Part shown: in pieces, positions 1 through 8,858 of the stretch
Layout: each line of letters begins with the position of its first letter
How positions within the stretch are numbered: position 1 is the first letter of the stretch
Assembly: GCA_009839485.1 (NCBI GenBank)
Contig: VXPQ01000046.1
Location: 62,001 to 126,000 of the forward strand
Reading direction: 5' to 3'
DNA: 64,000 nucleotides
From: Bacteroidetes bacterium SB0662_bin_6
GTDB taxonomy: Bacteria; Bacteroidota; Rhodothermia; Rhodothermales; VXPQ01
Made by a program: the position numbers and the translations under genes
Notes under the pieces: generated by a model
What the model saw: the letters and a program-made list of their open reading frames with translations, nothing else
Told to the model about the DNA's origin: nothing
Databases searched by the model: none

Positions 1-1293
1 TACCTCCTCGTCGTCGCAATCCTGCCGCAGGAAAAGATGCTGGAGCAGACGTACTCCATGGGCAAAATCGATGCGTTCGGGGTCGACACTTTTAAGGCGC
101 ACGACAGGTACGGCAAGCAGTTTCTGCACAATCGAGCGGGTAAGACGATCTAGTTGATCCCGGTCCTTTTCCGAAAACTGCTGACTGTATTTGCCCACTT
201 CCTGCATCCGGATTGTTTCGAACGTCTCCGCGATCGTCTGAATGGCCGGTTGCAACGATTGATGAAGGAACACCCAGGAAACGAACTCGCTGATCATCTC
301 GTCGACGATCCCGCCCGAGTTCTCCAGAGAGGATTGAAGCATTTCCCGGGTTCTTTTCTCGGCTTTTCCTAACTGGTCTATAGTAATGAGTTCCATACCG
401 GGCAGTGCGCCGATTTGCTCTTCCACGCCACGCGGTACGGAAATATCGATAATCAGGGTCGGTGTATTTCCCGCTTCCGGGGAAAACTCCGCACAATGCA
501 ACACCGGCACCGGAGCCGATGTCGCTACAATGACCGTGTCCGCCCGGGCCGCTGCAATATGGCGATCTTCCCAGGGGACGTAGTGGGCCCGATAGCGATC
601 GGCTGCTTCACGGGCCCGCTCCTCCGATCGGTTTGTAAACGAAACATGCTGTATGCCCAGCATCCGGAGCGCTTCCCCTGCTTCTTTTCCTATGCGCCCG
701 GCGCCGACGATCAACACGGTCGGGGCGTTGGGGCCCTCTCTTCGGGCCTCCCCGCTTTTTGAGGCACGGCCGCGAATGTAACGCGACTTGATGACTTCTG
801 CGGCCCGAACAGGTATGGAGGCATTGTTTTGCGAGAGATCGGTCTCGTTGATAACCCGCTTTGCGGTTCGGAATGCAGTGTGCAGCAGGCGGTGCATGGT
901 GGTGTTTACACAATCCTGTCCCACCGCTACGCCATATGCTTCCTTCAACTGGAAATAGATATGCAGATCGCCCGGTATCAGCGATTTCATGCCGGCGGCT
1001 ACCTCGAAAATATGCCGGATCGCCTGTTCGTCCCGGTAGAGAAACGACAGGTCTTCCGGCCATGTACGGCCGGCATGCTTCTCAAACGCTTCCCGGACGC
1101 TTCGCACGTCTTCTTCCGTGCCATACAGGTAGGCTTCCGTACGATTGCAGGTGGAGAGCAGGACGAGTTCGGAATCCGGATTCAGGGAGATATTCCGGTA
1201 TAATCCATGCCCCTCTTCCCAGCCTGATGCGAAGGATTCGCGGACCTCTATCGGCGCACGCAGATAATTGATGCCAAGTGCGTAAAATGTCAT
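1..1293 (-). CDS. hemA: Glutamyl-tRNA reductase (3' end beyond window)
   Basis: Reduces glutamyl-tRNA(Glu) with NADPH to glutamate-1-semialdehyde, the first committed step of C5 tetrapyrrole synthesis in the cytosol. Read on the minus strand, the protein begins MTFYALGINYL and carries the family motif LSTCNRTE with the catalytic Cys at residue 49. A Rossmann glycine motif (VLIVGAGRIGKEAGEAL) and the Gln/Leu-rich C-terminal dimerisation helices follow. 431 codons are visible without a stop. The family is usually about 420-450 residues, so only the last few residues should be missing. The ATG at 1293 gives the standard N-terminus. It is divergent from the M24 peptidase, with a 153-bp shared upstream region in which I see no clear promoter. 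Identity is secure. Confidence 0.95.
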   Translation of the reverse strand, partial: MTFYALGINYLRAPIEVRESFASGWEEGHGLYRNISLNPDSELVLLSTCNRTEAYLYGTEEDVRSVREAFEKHAGRTWPEDLSFLYRDEQAIRHIFEVAAGMKSLIPGDLHIYFQLKEAYGVAVGQDCVNTTMHRLLHTAFRTAKRVINETDLSQNNASIPVRAAEVIKSRYIRGRASKSGEARREGPNAPTVLIVGAGRIGKEAGEALRMLGIQHVSFTNRSEERAREAADRYRAHYVPWEDRHIAAARADTVIVATSAPVPVLHCAEFSPEAGNTPTLIIDISVPRGVEEQIGALPGMELITIDQLGKAEKRTREMLQSSLENSGGIVDEMISEFVSWVFLHQSLQPAIQTIAETFETIRMQEVGKYSQQFSEKDRDQLDRLTRSIVQKLLAVPVVRLKSVDPERIDFAHGVRLLQHLFLRQDCDDEEV

Positions 1294-1446
1294 GGGGGAA
1301 GGTATTGCCTTATGTGGCTTTTAACACAGCAAGCACGAAAATAATGGTGGCGTCAAAACCCCTATCTTATTAAAGTAGGTACCACCTCCCTTTTTCGCAA
1401 AGCCGCAGAGGCGCTTCACCGGAATTCCCTATTTCAGGAAGACGCG

Positions 1447-2571
1447 ATGTCCGAATCTCCCTTCCCGGCTCGTCAATGCGCCCTTGCGCGCGAACTGGCG
1501 CGTCTCGATTTGCATGCTCTTGCCGTCGTTCCCGGCGCCTCACTCATGTATCTCACCGGGCTGGATTTTCACTTGAGCGAGCGTCCGACCGTCGCGTTTT
1601 TCCGGCAGCACGGCGCTCCGGTATTTGTTATTCCGGAGCTCGAGGAAGGCAAACTGGGCGGATTTCCTATGGATATATGTGTTTGCACCTATGGGGAGGA
1701 TCCTTCCATTTGGCCGGAGGCGTTTCGGGAGGCCTCCCGTGCGGGCGGACTGGATGGGCAACGGATCGGAATCGAACCCGGGAGCATGCGTGTGCTCGAA
1801 CTCCGTATGCTCCGGGAAACGATGCCGGAATCCGCGTATCCGGATGGGCACGAAGCCCTTGCCGCCTTGCGCATATGCAAGGATGCGCACGAGATCGAAA
1901 AGATGCGGAGCGCTGTGCAGGTGGCCGAAGACGCCATGCGGCGCCTGCTTTCCACCATAGCGCCGGGCATCACCGAGCGGGAAGCGGCCTCCCGTCTGAC
2001 CGCACGGCTTCTGGATACAGGCTGTGCCCCCGAAATCCCCTTCCCCCCCATTGTGGCCTTTGGTCCTTCCTCGGCAAACCCTCATGCGGCTCCGGGCGAC
2101 CGCGCCCTGCGCTCCGGAGAACTGATTTTGTGCGACTGGGGGGCGAACGTGGAAGGCTATTTTTCCGATATGACGCGCATGTTCGCGTATGGCGATCCAG
2201 GAAATGACGCCCGGCATATCGTTGAGGTGGTCGCCCGTGCCCGGCAAGCGGCAGCGCAGGCTGCGGGGCCGGGCGTGCCTGTCTCGGAGGTGGACCGCGC
2301 CGCCCGCGCCGTGATTGAAAAGGCCGGTTTCGGGGAGCGCTTCGTGCACCGAACCGGGCACGGCGTGGGTCTGGAAATACACGAGGCGCCGTATATCCGG
2401 GACGGTAATCCGATGCTTCTGCGTCCCGGCATGACCTTCACGATCGAACCCGGGATCTATCTGGACGGGGTCGCCGGGGCCCGGATCGAAGATATCGTGG
2501 CGGTTACCGAAGACGGTGTCGATACGCTGACTACCCTGCCCCGCGAACTTGTGGACATCTCGGCACGGTAG
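1447..2571 (+). CDS. M24 family Xaa-Pro aminopeptidase/dipeptidase
   Basis: Cytosolic dinuclear-metal peptidase that removes residues next to proline. At 374 residues it has an N-terminal creatinase-type domain (about 10-140) and a pita-bread catalytic domain (about 145-370). The five metal ligands are visible: Asp230 and Asp241 (CDWGANVEGYFSDMTRMF), His305 (HRTGHGVGLEIHE), Glu334 (TIEPG) and Glu348 (ARIEDI). The length fits PepQ/YpdF-like members better than the longer PepP type, so the exact specificity (aminopeptidase or prolidase) is open. No signal peptide is seen. It is convergent with pepF, separated by 40 bp. Confidence 0.9.
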   Translation: MSESPFPARQCALARELARLDLHALAVVPGASLMYLTGLDFHLSERPTVAFFRQHGAPVFVIPELEEGKLGGFPMDICVCTYGEDPSIWPEAFREASRAGGLDGQRIGIEPGSMRVLELRMLRETMPESAYPDGHEALAALRICKDAHEIEKMRSAVQVAEDAMRRLLSTIAPGITEREAASRLTARLLDTGCAPEIPFPPIVAFGPSSANPHAAPGDRALRSGELILCDWGANVEGYFSDMTRMFAYGDPGNDARHIVEVVARARQAAAQAAGPGVPVSEVDRAARAVIEKAGFGERFVHRTGHGVGLEIHEAPYIRDGNPMLLRPGMTFTIEPGIYLDGVAGARIEDIVAVTEDGVDTLTTLPRELVDISAR

Positions 2572-2611
2572 AAGATGAGGGATGAGCTCCCCTGCATAGT
2601 GCTAACAGACC

Positions 2612-4393
2612 CTAAGACAAGCTCTGAGTCAGGTTTTCCGCTTCCGTAATCAGGTTCTCGATGGCTGCCAGTCCGGCGTTCCATAAAGCCGGATCCTGCA
2701 GATCGATACCCATTCTTGCCGCAAGTACATGCGGCCAGTCCGACCCACCCGCTTCCAGCAGGGCGATGTACCGATCCGGGAAATCCTTTGGCTCCTCAAG
2801 ATATCGGGCGTACAGCGCAAGCACGAGCAATTCTCCGAAGGCATAGGCATACACATAGCCCGGCGTATGAATAAAGTGCGGGATGTAGCTCCACCAGTGC
2901 CGGTAATGATCTCCCAGCGTTACGCTGCCCTCGAACATCTTCTCCTGGGTTTGCATCCAGAGATCAGCGAATCGATCGGTGCTGAGTTCTCCGCGTTCCC
3001 GGCGCTCCGTATGGATGGCATGCTCGAACCGGTTCATGGCGACTTGCCGGAATACGGTGGCGACCGTATCGTCTATTTTGCCGACGAGCATGGCGAGGCG
3101 GTTGCCGGTGTTTTGCTCATGGGCAAGCATTTCCCGGAACACGATCATCTCGCCGAAGACCGATGCGGTCTCGGCAGTGGTCAAAGGCGTATCGGCCTGT
3201 AAGACCCCTTGTTTCCTTGCCAGATACTGGTGGATACCATGGCCAAGTTCATGCGCCAGCGTCTGCACGTCGCGGGCTCTGCCTGCAAAGTTCAGAAGGA
3301 TGTAGGGATGAGCGCTCGGGACGGCCCCGTGGCTGAAGGCGCCTCCCCGCTTGCCCGGAGTCGGCGGGGCGTCGATCCAGTTACGGTCGAAGAAAAGATC
3401 TGCGATGCTTCCCATCCGGGGATGGAATGCGTGGTAGGCCGTGGATACGATCTCGCGCGCCTCTTCCCAGCTGTACTGTCGATCGGATTCGCCAACAGGG
3501 GCATACCGGTCGTAATCAAACAATTCGTCGTACCCCAACAGATTGCGTTTCAGGCGATAAAAACGGGCCACCAGGCCATACTTTGAACTTACCGCCTCAA
3601 TGAGCGCTTCCACGGTCTCGGCCTGTACTTCGTTGGACAGATTCCGCTCGGACAGCCACGTCTCATAGCCGCGAAGCCGGTCATCCAGCGCCTTGTCCGC
3701 AAGGATCGTATTGAAAACACAGGTGAGCGAGCGGCGATGGGTTACAAGCCCTTCCGTAAGGGCCAAGGCAGCCTGCTTGCGCAGCGGGCGATCCGGTTCG
3801 TGCAACATGGACAGCACTTCCTGCTCGGTTTTGTCTTCTCCGTTCATTCGGAAACGGGCAGCGCCAAGCAGTTCGTCGAAGAAGCGGTTCCAGGCCCCCC
3901 GCCCCGTTACGGCTTTTTCGGCCAATATCTTTTCTTCCGGCTCCGTGAGCAGGTAGTCCCTCTGCAGTCGCTCCACTTCGAGATAATGGCGGTATCCCGA
4001 AAGTTCTTCGGAAGCGATCAGGGCGGTTGCATGCCCGTCGTCGGTTTTGCCCCATTCCAGCCCGAAAAAAATGAGTTGCTGCAGGGTGCGGGTATACGCC
4101 TCGCGGACATGCTGGAGCAATGCCCCCCGCCGTTCGTCGCCGGTGTCCGTAGCCCATTGTAAGAAAGCATAGGTATATGCCTTGCCTATCCGGTCCTGAA
4201 TAGCCTCCAGTTGTTCAAGCGCGCGGGCCATGTCGCCCGGCGCCAGGCTTGCCACTTTGCCGCGCCAGGCGGTTGCAAAGGCCTCCGCATCGGAGAGCAC
4301 TTGCGCAAGATCTGTTTCCAGCAAATCCTCCGATGGGTACAAGTCGGCGAGATTCCAGCGTACGGTTTCTGCTCCGGTCTTTTTTTCGAACAT
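2612..4393 (-). CDS. pepF: M3 family oligoendopeptidase F-like
   Basis: Cytosolic zinc metallopeptidase that degrades oligopeptides. At 593 residues it has the usual PepF length. The zinc motif HELGH lies at residues 381-385 (LAHELGHGIHQYLA), followed by the third-ligand helix region TAETASVFGEM. An N-terminal helical PepF domain (about 110-180) precedes the catalytic domain. The ATG at 4393 is followed by a typical start (MFEKKTGAETVRWNLADLYPSED). Upstream lies a 160-bp divergent region shared with the OsmC gene, holding a short copy of the palindromic repeat family. With the neighbouring M24 enzyme it could complete peptide turnover, which is inference from position. Confidence 0.93.
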   Translation of the reverse strand: MFEKKTGAETVRWNLADLYPSEDLLETDLAQVLSDAEAFATAWRGKVASLAPGDMARALEQLEAIQDRIGKAYTYAFLQWATDTGDERRGALLQHVREAYTRTLQQLIFFGLEWGKTDDGHATALIASEELSGYRHYLEVERLQRDYLLTEPEEKILAEKAVTGRGAWNRFFDELLGAARFRMNGEDKTEQEVLSMLHEPDRPLRKQAALALTEGLVTHRRSLTCVFNTILADKALDDRLRGYETWLSERNLSNEVQAETVEALIEAVSSKYGLVARFYRLKRNLLGYDELFDYDRYAPVGESDRQYSWEEAREIVSTAYHAFHPRMGSIADLFFDRNWIDAPPTPGKRGGAFSHGAVPSAHPYILLNFAGRARDVQTLAHELGHGIHQYLARKQGVLQADTPLTTAETASVFGEMIVFREMLAHEQNTGNRLAMLVGKIDDTVATVFRQVAMNRFEHAIHTERRERGELSTDRFADLWMQTQEKMFEGSVTLGDHYRHWWSYIPHFIHTPGYVYAYAFGELLVLALYARYLEEPKDFPDRYIALLEAGGSDWPHVLAARMGIDLQDPALWNAGLAAIENLITEAENLTQSLS

Positions 4394-4470
4394 TGGGAAA
4401 GAGGTTTCTACAGCGTGTTTTTTCCTGAATTTTACGGGGAAATGCGTTGCGGGGAGTGCGTATATTATAA

Positions 4471-4506
4471 GGATACTCTGATCGAAGCGATTTTAATCAG
4501 AGTATC
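4471..4506. repeat. Palindromic repeat family, short copy 1
   Basis: An 11-bp perfect inverted repeat (GATACTCTGAT at 4472-4482, its complement at 4496-4506) with a 13-base spacer. It matches both ends of the long elements at 46761-46947 and 53650-53893, joined with the middle missing. It lies between the divergent starts of pepF and the OsmC gene, so a pure terminator role is unlikely here. Confidence 0.8.
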
Positions 4507-4553
4507 TTTTACACATTCCGAACGTGATTCCATTAAACATTCCACGATAGATC

Positions 4554-4979
4554 ATGCTTGTACGTACAGCCGAGGCCGTTTGGCAAGGCGACTTACTGAA
4601 TGGAGAAGGTAAAGTGACGGTTCTGAACGAGCACGTACCGTATTCCTTTGCTTCCCGTGTTGAAGATGGCGCCGGAACGAATCCGGAAGAACTCCTTGCC
4701 GCCGGCCACGCAGGATGTGTCTCGATGGCGCTTTCGAACGAACTGGCGAAGGCAGGATATACGCCAAACCGGGTACATACGGTTGCGGGCGTGCATCTGG
4801 TAAAAGTGGAAGGAGGTATCGCTATTTCGCAGATCGATCTGACGATCGAGGCCGACGTGCCGGGTATCGACGAATCGACTTTTCAGGAACTGGCCGAGGG
4901 GGTAAGATCCAATTGTCCGGTCTCGCAGTTATTCCAGGGGGCAAACATCACGCTTGCCGCGACGCTCCAGGCGGGTTAA
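4554..4979 (+). CDS. OsmC/Ohr family peroxidase-like protein
   Basis: Small thiol-dependent protein of the OsmC/Ohr superfamily, which detoxifies organic hydroperoxides in the cytosol. The 141-residue length is typical. Two conserved cysteines are visible in the expected contexts: [11 protein letters not shown] (about residue 54) and SNCPVSQLF (about residue 122). The [14 protein letters not shown] block favours the OsmC subgroup over Ohr. The start is the ATG at 4554 ([14 protein letters not shown]). The stop overlaps the convergent proA stop by four bases. Regulation is unknown; the upstream palindrome is the only notable element. Confidence 0.9.
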   Translation: MLVRTAEAVWQGDLLNGEGKVTVLNEHVPYSFASRVEDGAGTNPEELLAAGHAGCVSMALSNELAKAGYTPNRVHTVAGVHLVKVEGGIAISQIDLTIEADVPGIDESTFQELAEGVRSNCPVSQLFQGANITLAATLQAG

Positions 4980-6253
4980 CCCCGGATGTGCCCTTTCCCG
5001 ATACCGATCCACTTGTAGCTCGTTAGCTCCTCGAGTCCCATCGGGCCGCGGGCATGCAGTTTTTGCGTGCTCACGGCCACTTCGGCGCCCAGCCCGAACT
5101 GGCCGCCGTCCGAGAATCGCGTGCTCGCGTTGACGAATACCGCTGCCGAGTCGATGCGGTCGATGAACGTGTTTGCGCGATCCCAATCGTTGGTCAGAAT
5201 GCTGTCCGAGTGGGCTGTCCCGTGGTCCTGTATGTGTTCGATGGCGCCGTCCACGCCGTCCACGATACGGACGTTCAGTATCAGCGCCATCCACTCCTGA
5301 TCGAAATCGCCGGGTTGCGCAGCCTGGCACGCAATGCCCCCTGTCTGTTCGAGGATACGCAGCGCTTCCGGATCTGCATGAAACGTTACCCCGTGTGCAT
5401 GAAGGCGCTTCGCCAGGGGCGGTAAAAAGGCATGGGCTACTTTTCTGTGTATGAGCAGGGTGTCCAGTGCGTTGCATACGCTGGGACGTTGCACCTTTGC
5501 GTTTTCCACGATGTCCTCCGCCCTCTCCAGGTCGGCCGATTCATCTACAAAAACGTGGCATACGCCCATCCCCCCCGTAATGACCGGTATGGTGCTTTTC
5601 TCCAGACATAGCCTGTGCAACCCGGCGCCTCCTCGGGGAATGATCATATCGACAGCGTTATCCAGTCGAAGCAATTCTTCAACAAGGGCCCGGTCGGGAT
5701 CGCCAATGTATTGCACGGCGTCAGGGGTTACTCCTGTTTTTTCCAGTGCCTGCCGGATGACTGCGACAAGGGCAAGATTGCTTCGCAGGGTTTCCTTGCC
5801 CCCGCGAAGAATCACGGCATTGCTTGTTTTAAGGCACAGGGACGCGATGTCGATGGTTACGTTCGGGCGGGCTTCATAAATCACGCCCACGACACCGAGG
5901 GGTATCCGGCGCTTGACGAGCCGCATACCGTTCGGGAGCACGCGGCTTTCGAACTCGACGCCGACAGGGTCCGGCAGATCGATCACGGAACGGACATCGT
6001 TCGCCAGATCGCCAAGGCGTTTTTCATTGAGCAGCAGACGGTCGAGAATAGCCTCGGACAACCCGGCCTCTCGCCCGTCTTGTATATCCAGTGCATTTTC
6101 CCGGAGAATCTCAGCGGAGGCGGATTCCAGTTCGTCCGCGATGGCGGCCAGCGCCACATTTTTTGCCTCTGTGCCCAACGTGGCCAGCGAACGGCTCGCA
6201 GCCTTCGCCTTCTCCCCCATTTTTTGCACGGAGATCATTTCTTCGACAAGCAT
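4976..6253 (-). CDS. proA: Gamma-glutamyl phosphate reductase
   Basis: Reduces glutamate-5-phosphate to glutamate-5-semialdehyde with NADPH, the second step of proline synthesis. At 425 residues it has the family's full length and an aldehyde-dehydrogenase fold. Diagnostic blocks are [28 protein letters not shown], and the catalytic cysteine region [15 protein letters not shown]. The C-terminus [28 protein letters not shown] is characteristic. It follows proB on the same strand after 65 bp, so the two probably form an operon in the order proB-proA. Confidence 0.96.
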   Translation of the reverse strand: MLVEEMISVQKMGEKAKAASRSLATLGTEAKNVALAAIADELESASAEILRENALDIQDGREAGLSEAILDRLLLNEKRLGDLANDVRSVIDLPDPVGVEFESRVLPNGMRLVKRRIPLGVVGVIYEARPNVTIDIASLCLKTSNAVILRGGKETLRSNLALVAVIRQALEKTGVTPDAVQYIGDPDRALVEELLRLDNAVDMIIPRGGAGLHRLCLEKSTIPVITGGMGVCHVFVDESADLERAEDIVENAKVQRPSVCNALDTLLIHRKVAHAFLPPLAKRLHAHGVTFHADPEALRILEQTGGIACQAAQPGDFDQEWMALILNVRIVDGVDGAIEHIQDHGTAHSDSILTNDWDRANTFIDRIDSAAVFVNASTRFSDGGQFGLGAEVAVSTQKLHARGPMGLEELTSYKWIGIGKGHIRG

Positions 6254-6318
6254 GAATGTATTATGAAATGTGGAGTGTACGTTCGGGTATACACGGGCCT
6301 GCTGCCGACCGCAGGTGG

Positions 6319-7419
6319 TTACATAAGAATCAGATCATCGCGGTGGATGACGACGGGGCCATACGCATAGCCAAGGGTCTCGTGGATGCAATCGGATTGT
6401 AATCCCTTGATGCGGTTTACGTCCGTACTGTCATACCGCACAACACCTCGGCCAAGGTTCGTCTGGTCGGGGCCTGTAACCCGCACGACGTCACCACGCT
6501 CGAACGAGCCGTGCACGTGAATGATTCCTGCCGGCAGGAGGCTGCCCCCTCCGTTGGACAATGCCATCGCGGCTCCTTTGTCGATCACGACGGTTCCGGA
6601 GGCGCCGGCGCCTCCCAGAATCCATCGTTTGCGGTTTCCGACCGGGGTATCGAAAGCCGGGAAACGGGTGCCGATCTGTTCTCCCGCCACAATGCGTAGA
6701 ATCACGTCAGGGGCATCGCCTGCCGCAATGACCACCTGGGCGCCGGCGCGCCGGGCCATGTCGGCCGCGTCCAGTTTCGTTTTCATGCCCCCGATGCCCA
6801 GGCCGGATTTGCTTTCTCCGGCTACCGCATGCAGGTCGGAATCGATATCGTCTACTTCCGCAATGAGTTCTGCTTCCGGACTGGTCCGGGGATCTGCTGT
6901 GAACAGCCCCTGCTGATCGCTGAGTAGAATCAGCAGATCCGCCTCCGCAAGCAGGACGCACAATGCGGACAGGTTATCATTGTCTCCCACGCGAATCTCG
7001 GCAGTAGCTACGGCATCGTTCTCGTTGATGACCGGAATGATCTGGTGTTCGAGCAGGGTGCGTAGCGTATCGCGAGCATTCAGGAACCGGTGGCGATCCT
7101 CCACATCCGCCCGGGTAAGGAGCATCTGGCCGACATGGATATCGAACTGCGTAAAAAGTTGCTCCCAGATTTCCATAAGCCTGCTTTGCCCGACGGCCGC
7201 CAGCATCTGCTTTTCGGCCAACGAGTCGGGCTGGCTGGACATACGGAGCCGCTCGCTTCCGGCGGCAATGGCCCCGGAGGTACATACGATAAGCTCGTGA
7301 CCTTCCTGGTGGAGCGCGGCGCACTGCCGAACGATCTCAAGCATCCGAGCATGGTTGAGCCGCCTGGTTCCAGCGGTAAGCACGCTTGTTCCTATTTTGA
7401 CGACGATTCGCCTTGTCAT
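6319..7419 (-). CDS. proB: Glutamate 5-kinase with PUA domain
   Basis: Phosphorylates glutamate at the gamma-carboxyl group, the feedback-inhibited first step of proline synthesis. An amino-acid-kinase domain runs from [14 protein letters not shown] to about residue 255, with the glutamate-binding block PVINENDAV and the nucleotide-site segment [14 protein letters not shown]-terminal PUA domain (about 270-366) matches the long bacterial form. I chose the ATG at 7419 because it starts directly at the first beta strand; an in-frame TTG at 7437 would add six residues. It lies upstream of proA and 61 bp downstream of a small gene of unknown function. Confidence 0.95.
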   Translation of the reverse strand: MTRRIVVKIGTSVLTAGTRRLNHARMLEIVRQCAALHQEGHELIVCTSGAIAAGSERLRMSSQPDSLAEKQMLAAVGQSRLMEIWEQLFTQFDIHVGQMLLTRADVEDRHRFLNARDTLRTLLEHQIIPVINENDAVATAEIRVGDNDNLSALCVLLAEADLLILLSDQQGLFTADPRTSPEAELIAEVDDIDSDLHAVAGESKSGLGIGGMKTKLDAADMARRAGAQVVIAAGDAPDVILRIVAGEQIGTRFPAFDTPVGNRKRWILGGAGASGTVVIDKGAAMALSNGGGSLLPAGIIHVHGSFERGDVVRVTGPDQTNLGRGVVRYDSTDVNRIKGLQSDCIHETLGYAYGPVVIHRDDLILM

Positions 7420-7480
7420 GGTGCCGGCTGTTGTCAAAAAGTGCGGGCAACAAGATCGTACATCTCACGGCGCATCGCAA

Positions 7481-7696
7481 TCATTGTTCGGAAAGACTGA
7501 GTGCTACTCGCCTACGGAGTGCAAATACGCCCTCGAAGTTCACCTCCAGCAGAACCCTTTGGGGCTGTTGAATCGGTATTCGAACCGTATCGCCCTCAAC
7601 ATGGCCTCCACTGGCCTCAATCAATTCAAGCGCATGATCGAACGACGAACGGCTTTTCATTGTGGATCTTGCTTCGTTCGTCTGTTCGTGTTTCAT
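7481..7696 (-). CDS. Small hypothetical protein upstream of proB
   Basis: A 71-residue frame beginning MKHEQTNEARSTMKSRSSFD, with a second possible start at Met13. The sequence is mixed alpha/beta in look (HALELIEASGGHVEGDTVRIPI, then QRVLLEVNFEGVFALRRRVAL), with no membrane segment or signal peptide. I do not recognise a family. It is credited as a gene because it sits 61 bp before proB on the same strand, has an ordinary amino-acid composition, and fills an otherwise empty 340-bp gap. It could be a leader gene of proBA or chance. Confidence 0.5.
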   Translation of the reverse strand: MKHEQTNEARSTMKSRSSFDHALELIEASGGHVEGDTVRIPIQQPQRVLLEVNFEGVFALRRRVALSLSEQ

Positions 7697-7762
7697 TAAC
7701 TCTTGTGGGCGGCGTGACGCATATTGAGGCTTTGTTGAACATTTTCTCGCTTGTACGAACAT

Positions 7763-8653
7763 ATGAAGACAGTAGGTATCGTTGGACTCGGTGATATGGG
7801 ACTCGCGATGGCCAAGAACCTGGTCAAGGCGGGCTTTGACACGAGTGGTTTCGATCTTCGCGACCAACGCAAGACGATGTTGGTGGAGGCCGGCGGTAAT
7901 GCGGCCGAAAGTGTGGCCGACATCGGGGCGACGACGGATGTTGTGTTTGTGATGGTCATGAACGGTTCTCAGGTGCAAGACGTGGTGCTTGGCGAGCAGG
8001 GATTGCTGGCGAGTATGGATCCAGGGAAGACCGTTATCGTGTCGGCGACCATCCAGCCAGCTGAAATCCAGGCGTTGATCGCCCCCCTGGAGTCGAAAGG
8101 CATCCATCTGATCGATTCCCCTGTTAGTGGGGGGCGGTTTGGGGCCGAGGCAGGCACGCTAGCCATGATGGCAGCAGCGAAGAAAGCAGTTTTCGGAGCC
8201 CAGCAAGATGTCTTGCAGGCAGTCGGCGAGCATATCTTTCACGTGGGTGAGGAGATTGGCGGAGGGCAGATGGTCAAGGCAACGCTTCAGGGATTGATCG
8301 GCTGCACGTTCACGGCGCTCTTCGAATCGCTGGTGTTGGGGGCCAAGGCCGGCGTCGACGGGAAGACGATGTATGAAGTGTTTACGGCCAGCGCCGTGCG
8401 CAGCCCTCTGATCGACGATTGCATGAAGCGCATCATGGACCGCACCTTCAAGGATACCGGCAGCCAGATCACAACGGTGTATAAGGACTTGGGCATCACG
8501 ATGGCGATGGCCAGGGAGCAAGGGGTGGCGATGTTCACCACGAGCACTGCACACGAACTATTTCAGTCGGGCATTTCGTTGTTTCCAGAGGAAGACAACT
8601 GGTCGGTTGTGAAGGTGCTTGAGCAACTTGCCGGCGTGGAAGTGCACTGGTAG
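7763..8653 (+). CDS. NAD(P)-dependent beta-hydroxyacid dehydrogenase (HIBADH / L-threonate dehydrogenase type)
   Basis: Oxidises a beta-hydroxy acid, or reduces the matching semialdehyde, in sugar-acid metabolism. The 296 residues begin with a Rossmann motif (GIVGLGDMGLAMAKNL, glycines 8-13). The substrate-binding motif DSPVSGGRFGAEAGTL (118-133) and the catalytic-lysine block GGGQMVKATLQ (Lys172) place it in the 3-hydroxyisobutyrate dehydrogenase superfamily, nearest in style to L-threonate dehydrogenase and tartronate-semialdehyde reductase. The exact substrate cannot be read from sequence. The ATG at 7763 is preferred over a TTG at 7751. It is followed by the remnant of a sugar epimerase, which supports a four- to six-carbon sugar-acid pathway. 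Confidence 0.85.
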   Translation: MKTVGIVGLGDMGLAMAKNLVKAGFDTSGFDLRDQRKTMLVEAGGNAAESVADIGATTDVVFVMVMNGSQVQDVVLGEQGLLASMDPGKTVIVSATIQPAEIQALIAPLESKGIHLIDSPVSGGRFGAEAGTLAMMAAAKKAVFGAQQDVLQAVGEHIFHVGEEIGGGQMVKATLQGLIGCTFTALFESLVLGAKAGVDGKTMYEVFTASAVRSPLIDDCMKRIMDRTFKDTGSQITTVYKDLGITMAMAREQGVAMFTTSTAHELFQSGISLFPEEDNWSVVKVLEQLAGVEVHW

Positions 8654-8697
8654 CGCGACCGGCTTTTGTTCAGAAGGCTGTAACAAAATATAGGCAC

Positions 8698-8840
8698 ATG
8701 GTCAAACTCGGTGTAATCACAGATGGCATCAGCAGGGATTTCGAACGCGCGCTCCAGGTAATGACGGACATCAAGCCCCAGATCGTGTCGCCTTCTCCGC
8801 ATTCTTGGACCCGTTCTTCGCCGGGGATAAGGCGGGCTGA
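8698..8840 (+). pseudogene. Truncated TIM-barrel sugar isomerase/epimerase remnant
   Basis: The first 24 codons, MVKLGVITDGISRDFERALQ and the next four, look like the start of a xylose-isomerase-like epimerase, in the spacing expected after the dehydrogenase. The frame then turns into low-information sequence. A second frame over the last 50 bases reads AFLDPFFAGDKAG then stop, possibly the original C-terminus. The pattern fits an internal deletion with frameshift. A small hairpin (8664-8670 with 8682-8688) lies just upstream. The C-terminal assignment is a guess. Confidence 0.5.
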
Positions 8841-8858
8841 TTTTCCTGGTTTTTCAGT

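Noticed and set aside
7572-7584. TATTCGAACCG as a left att copy of the tRNA-Leu 3' end
   Set aside because: Only about nine bases of the universal T-loop sequence are shared and the flanks differ; no direct repeat of the tRNA end could be defined.
7746-7763. CTTGTACGAACATATG upstream of the dehydrogenase as a fifth operator site
   Set aside because: Only one half is recognisable, and it lacks the 9-bp paired arrangement of the four accepted sites.
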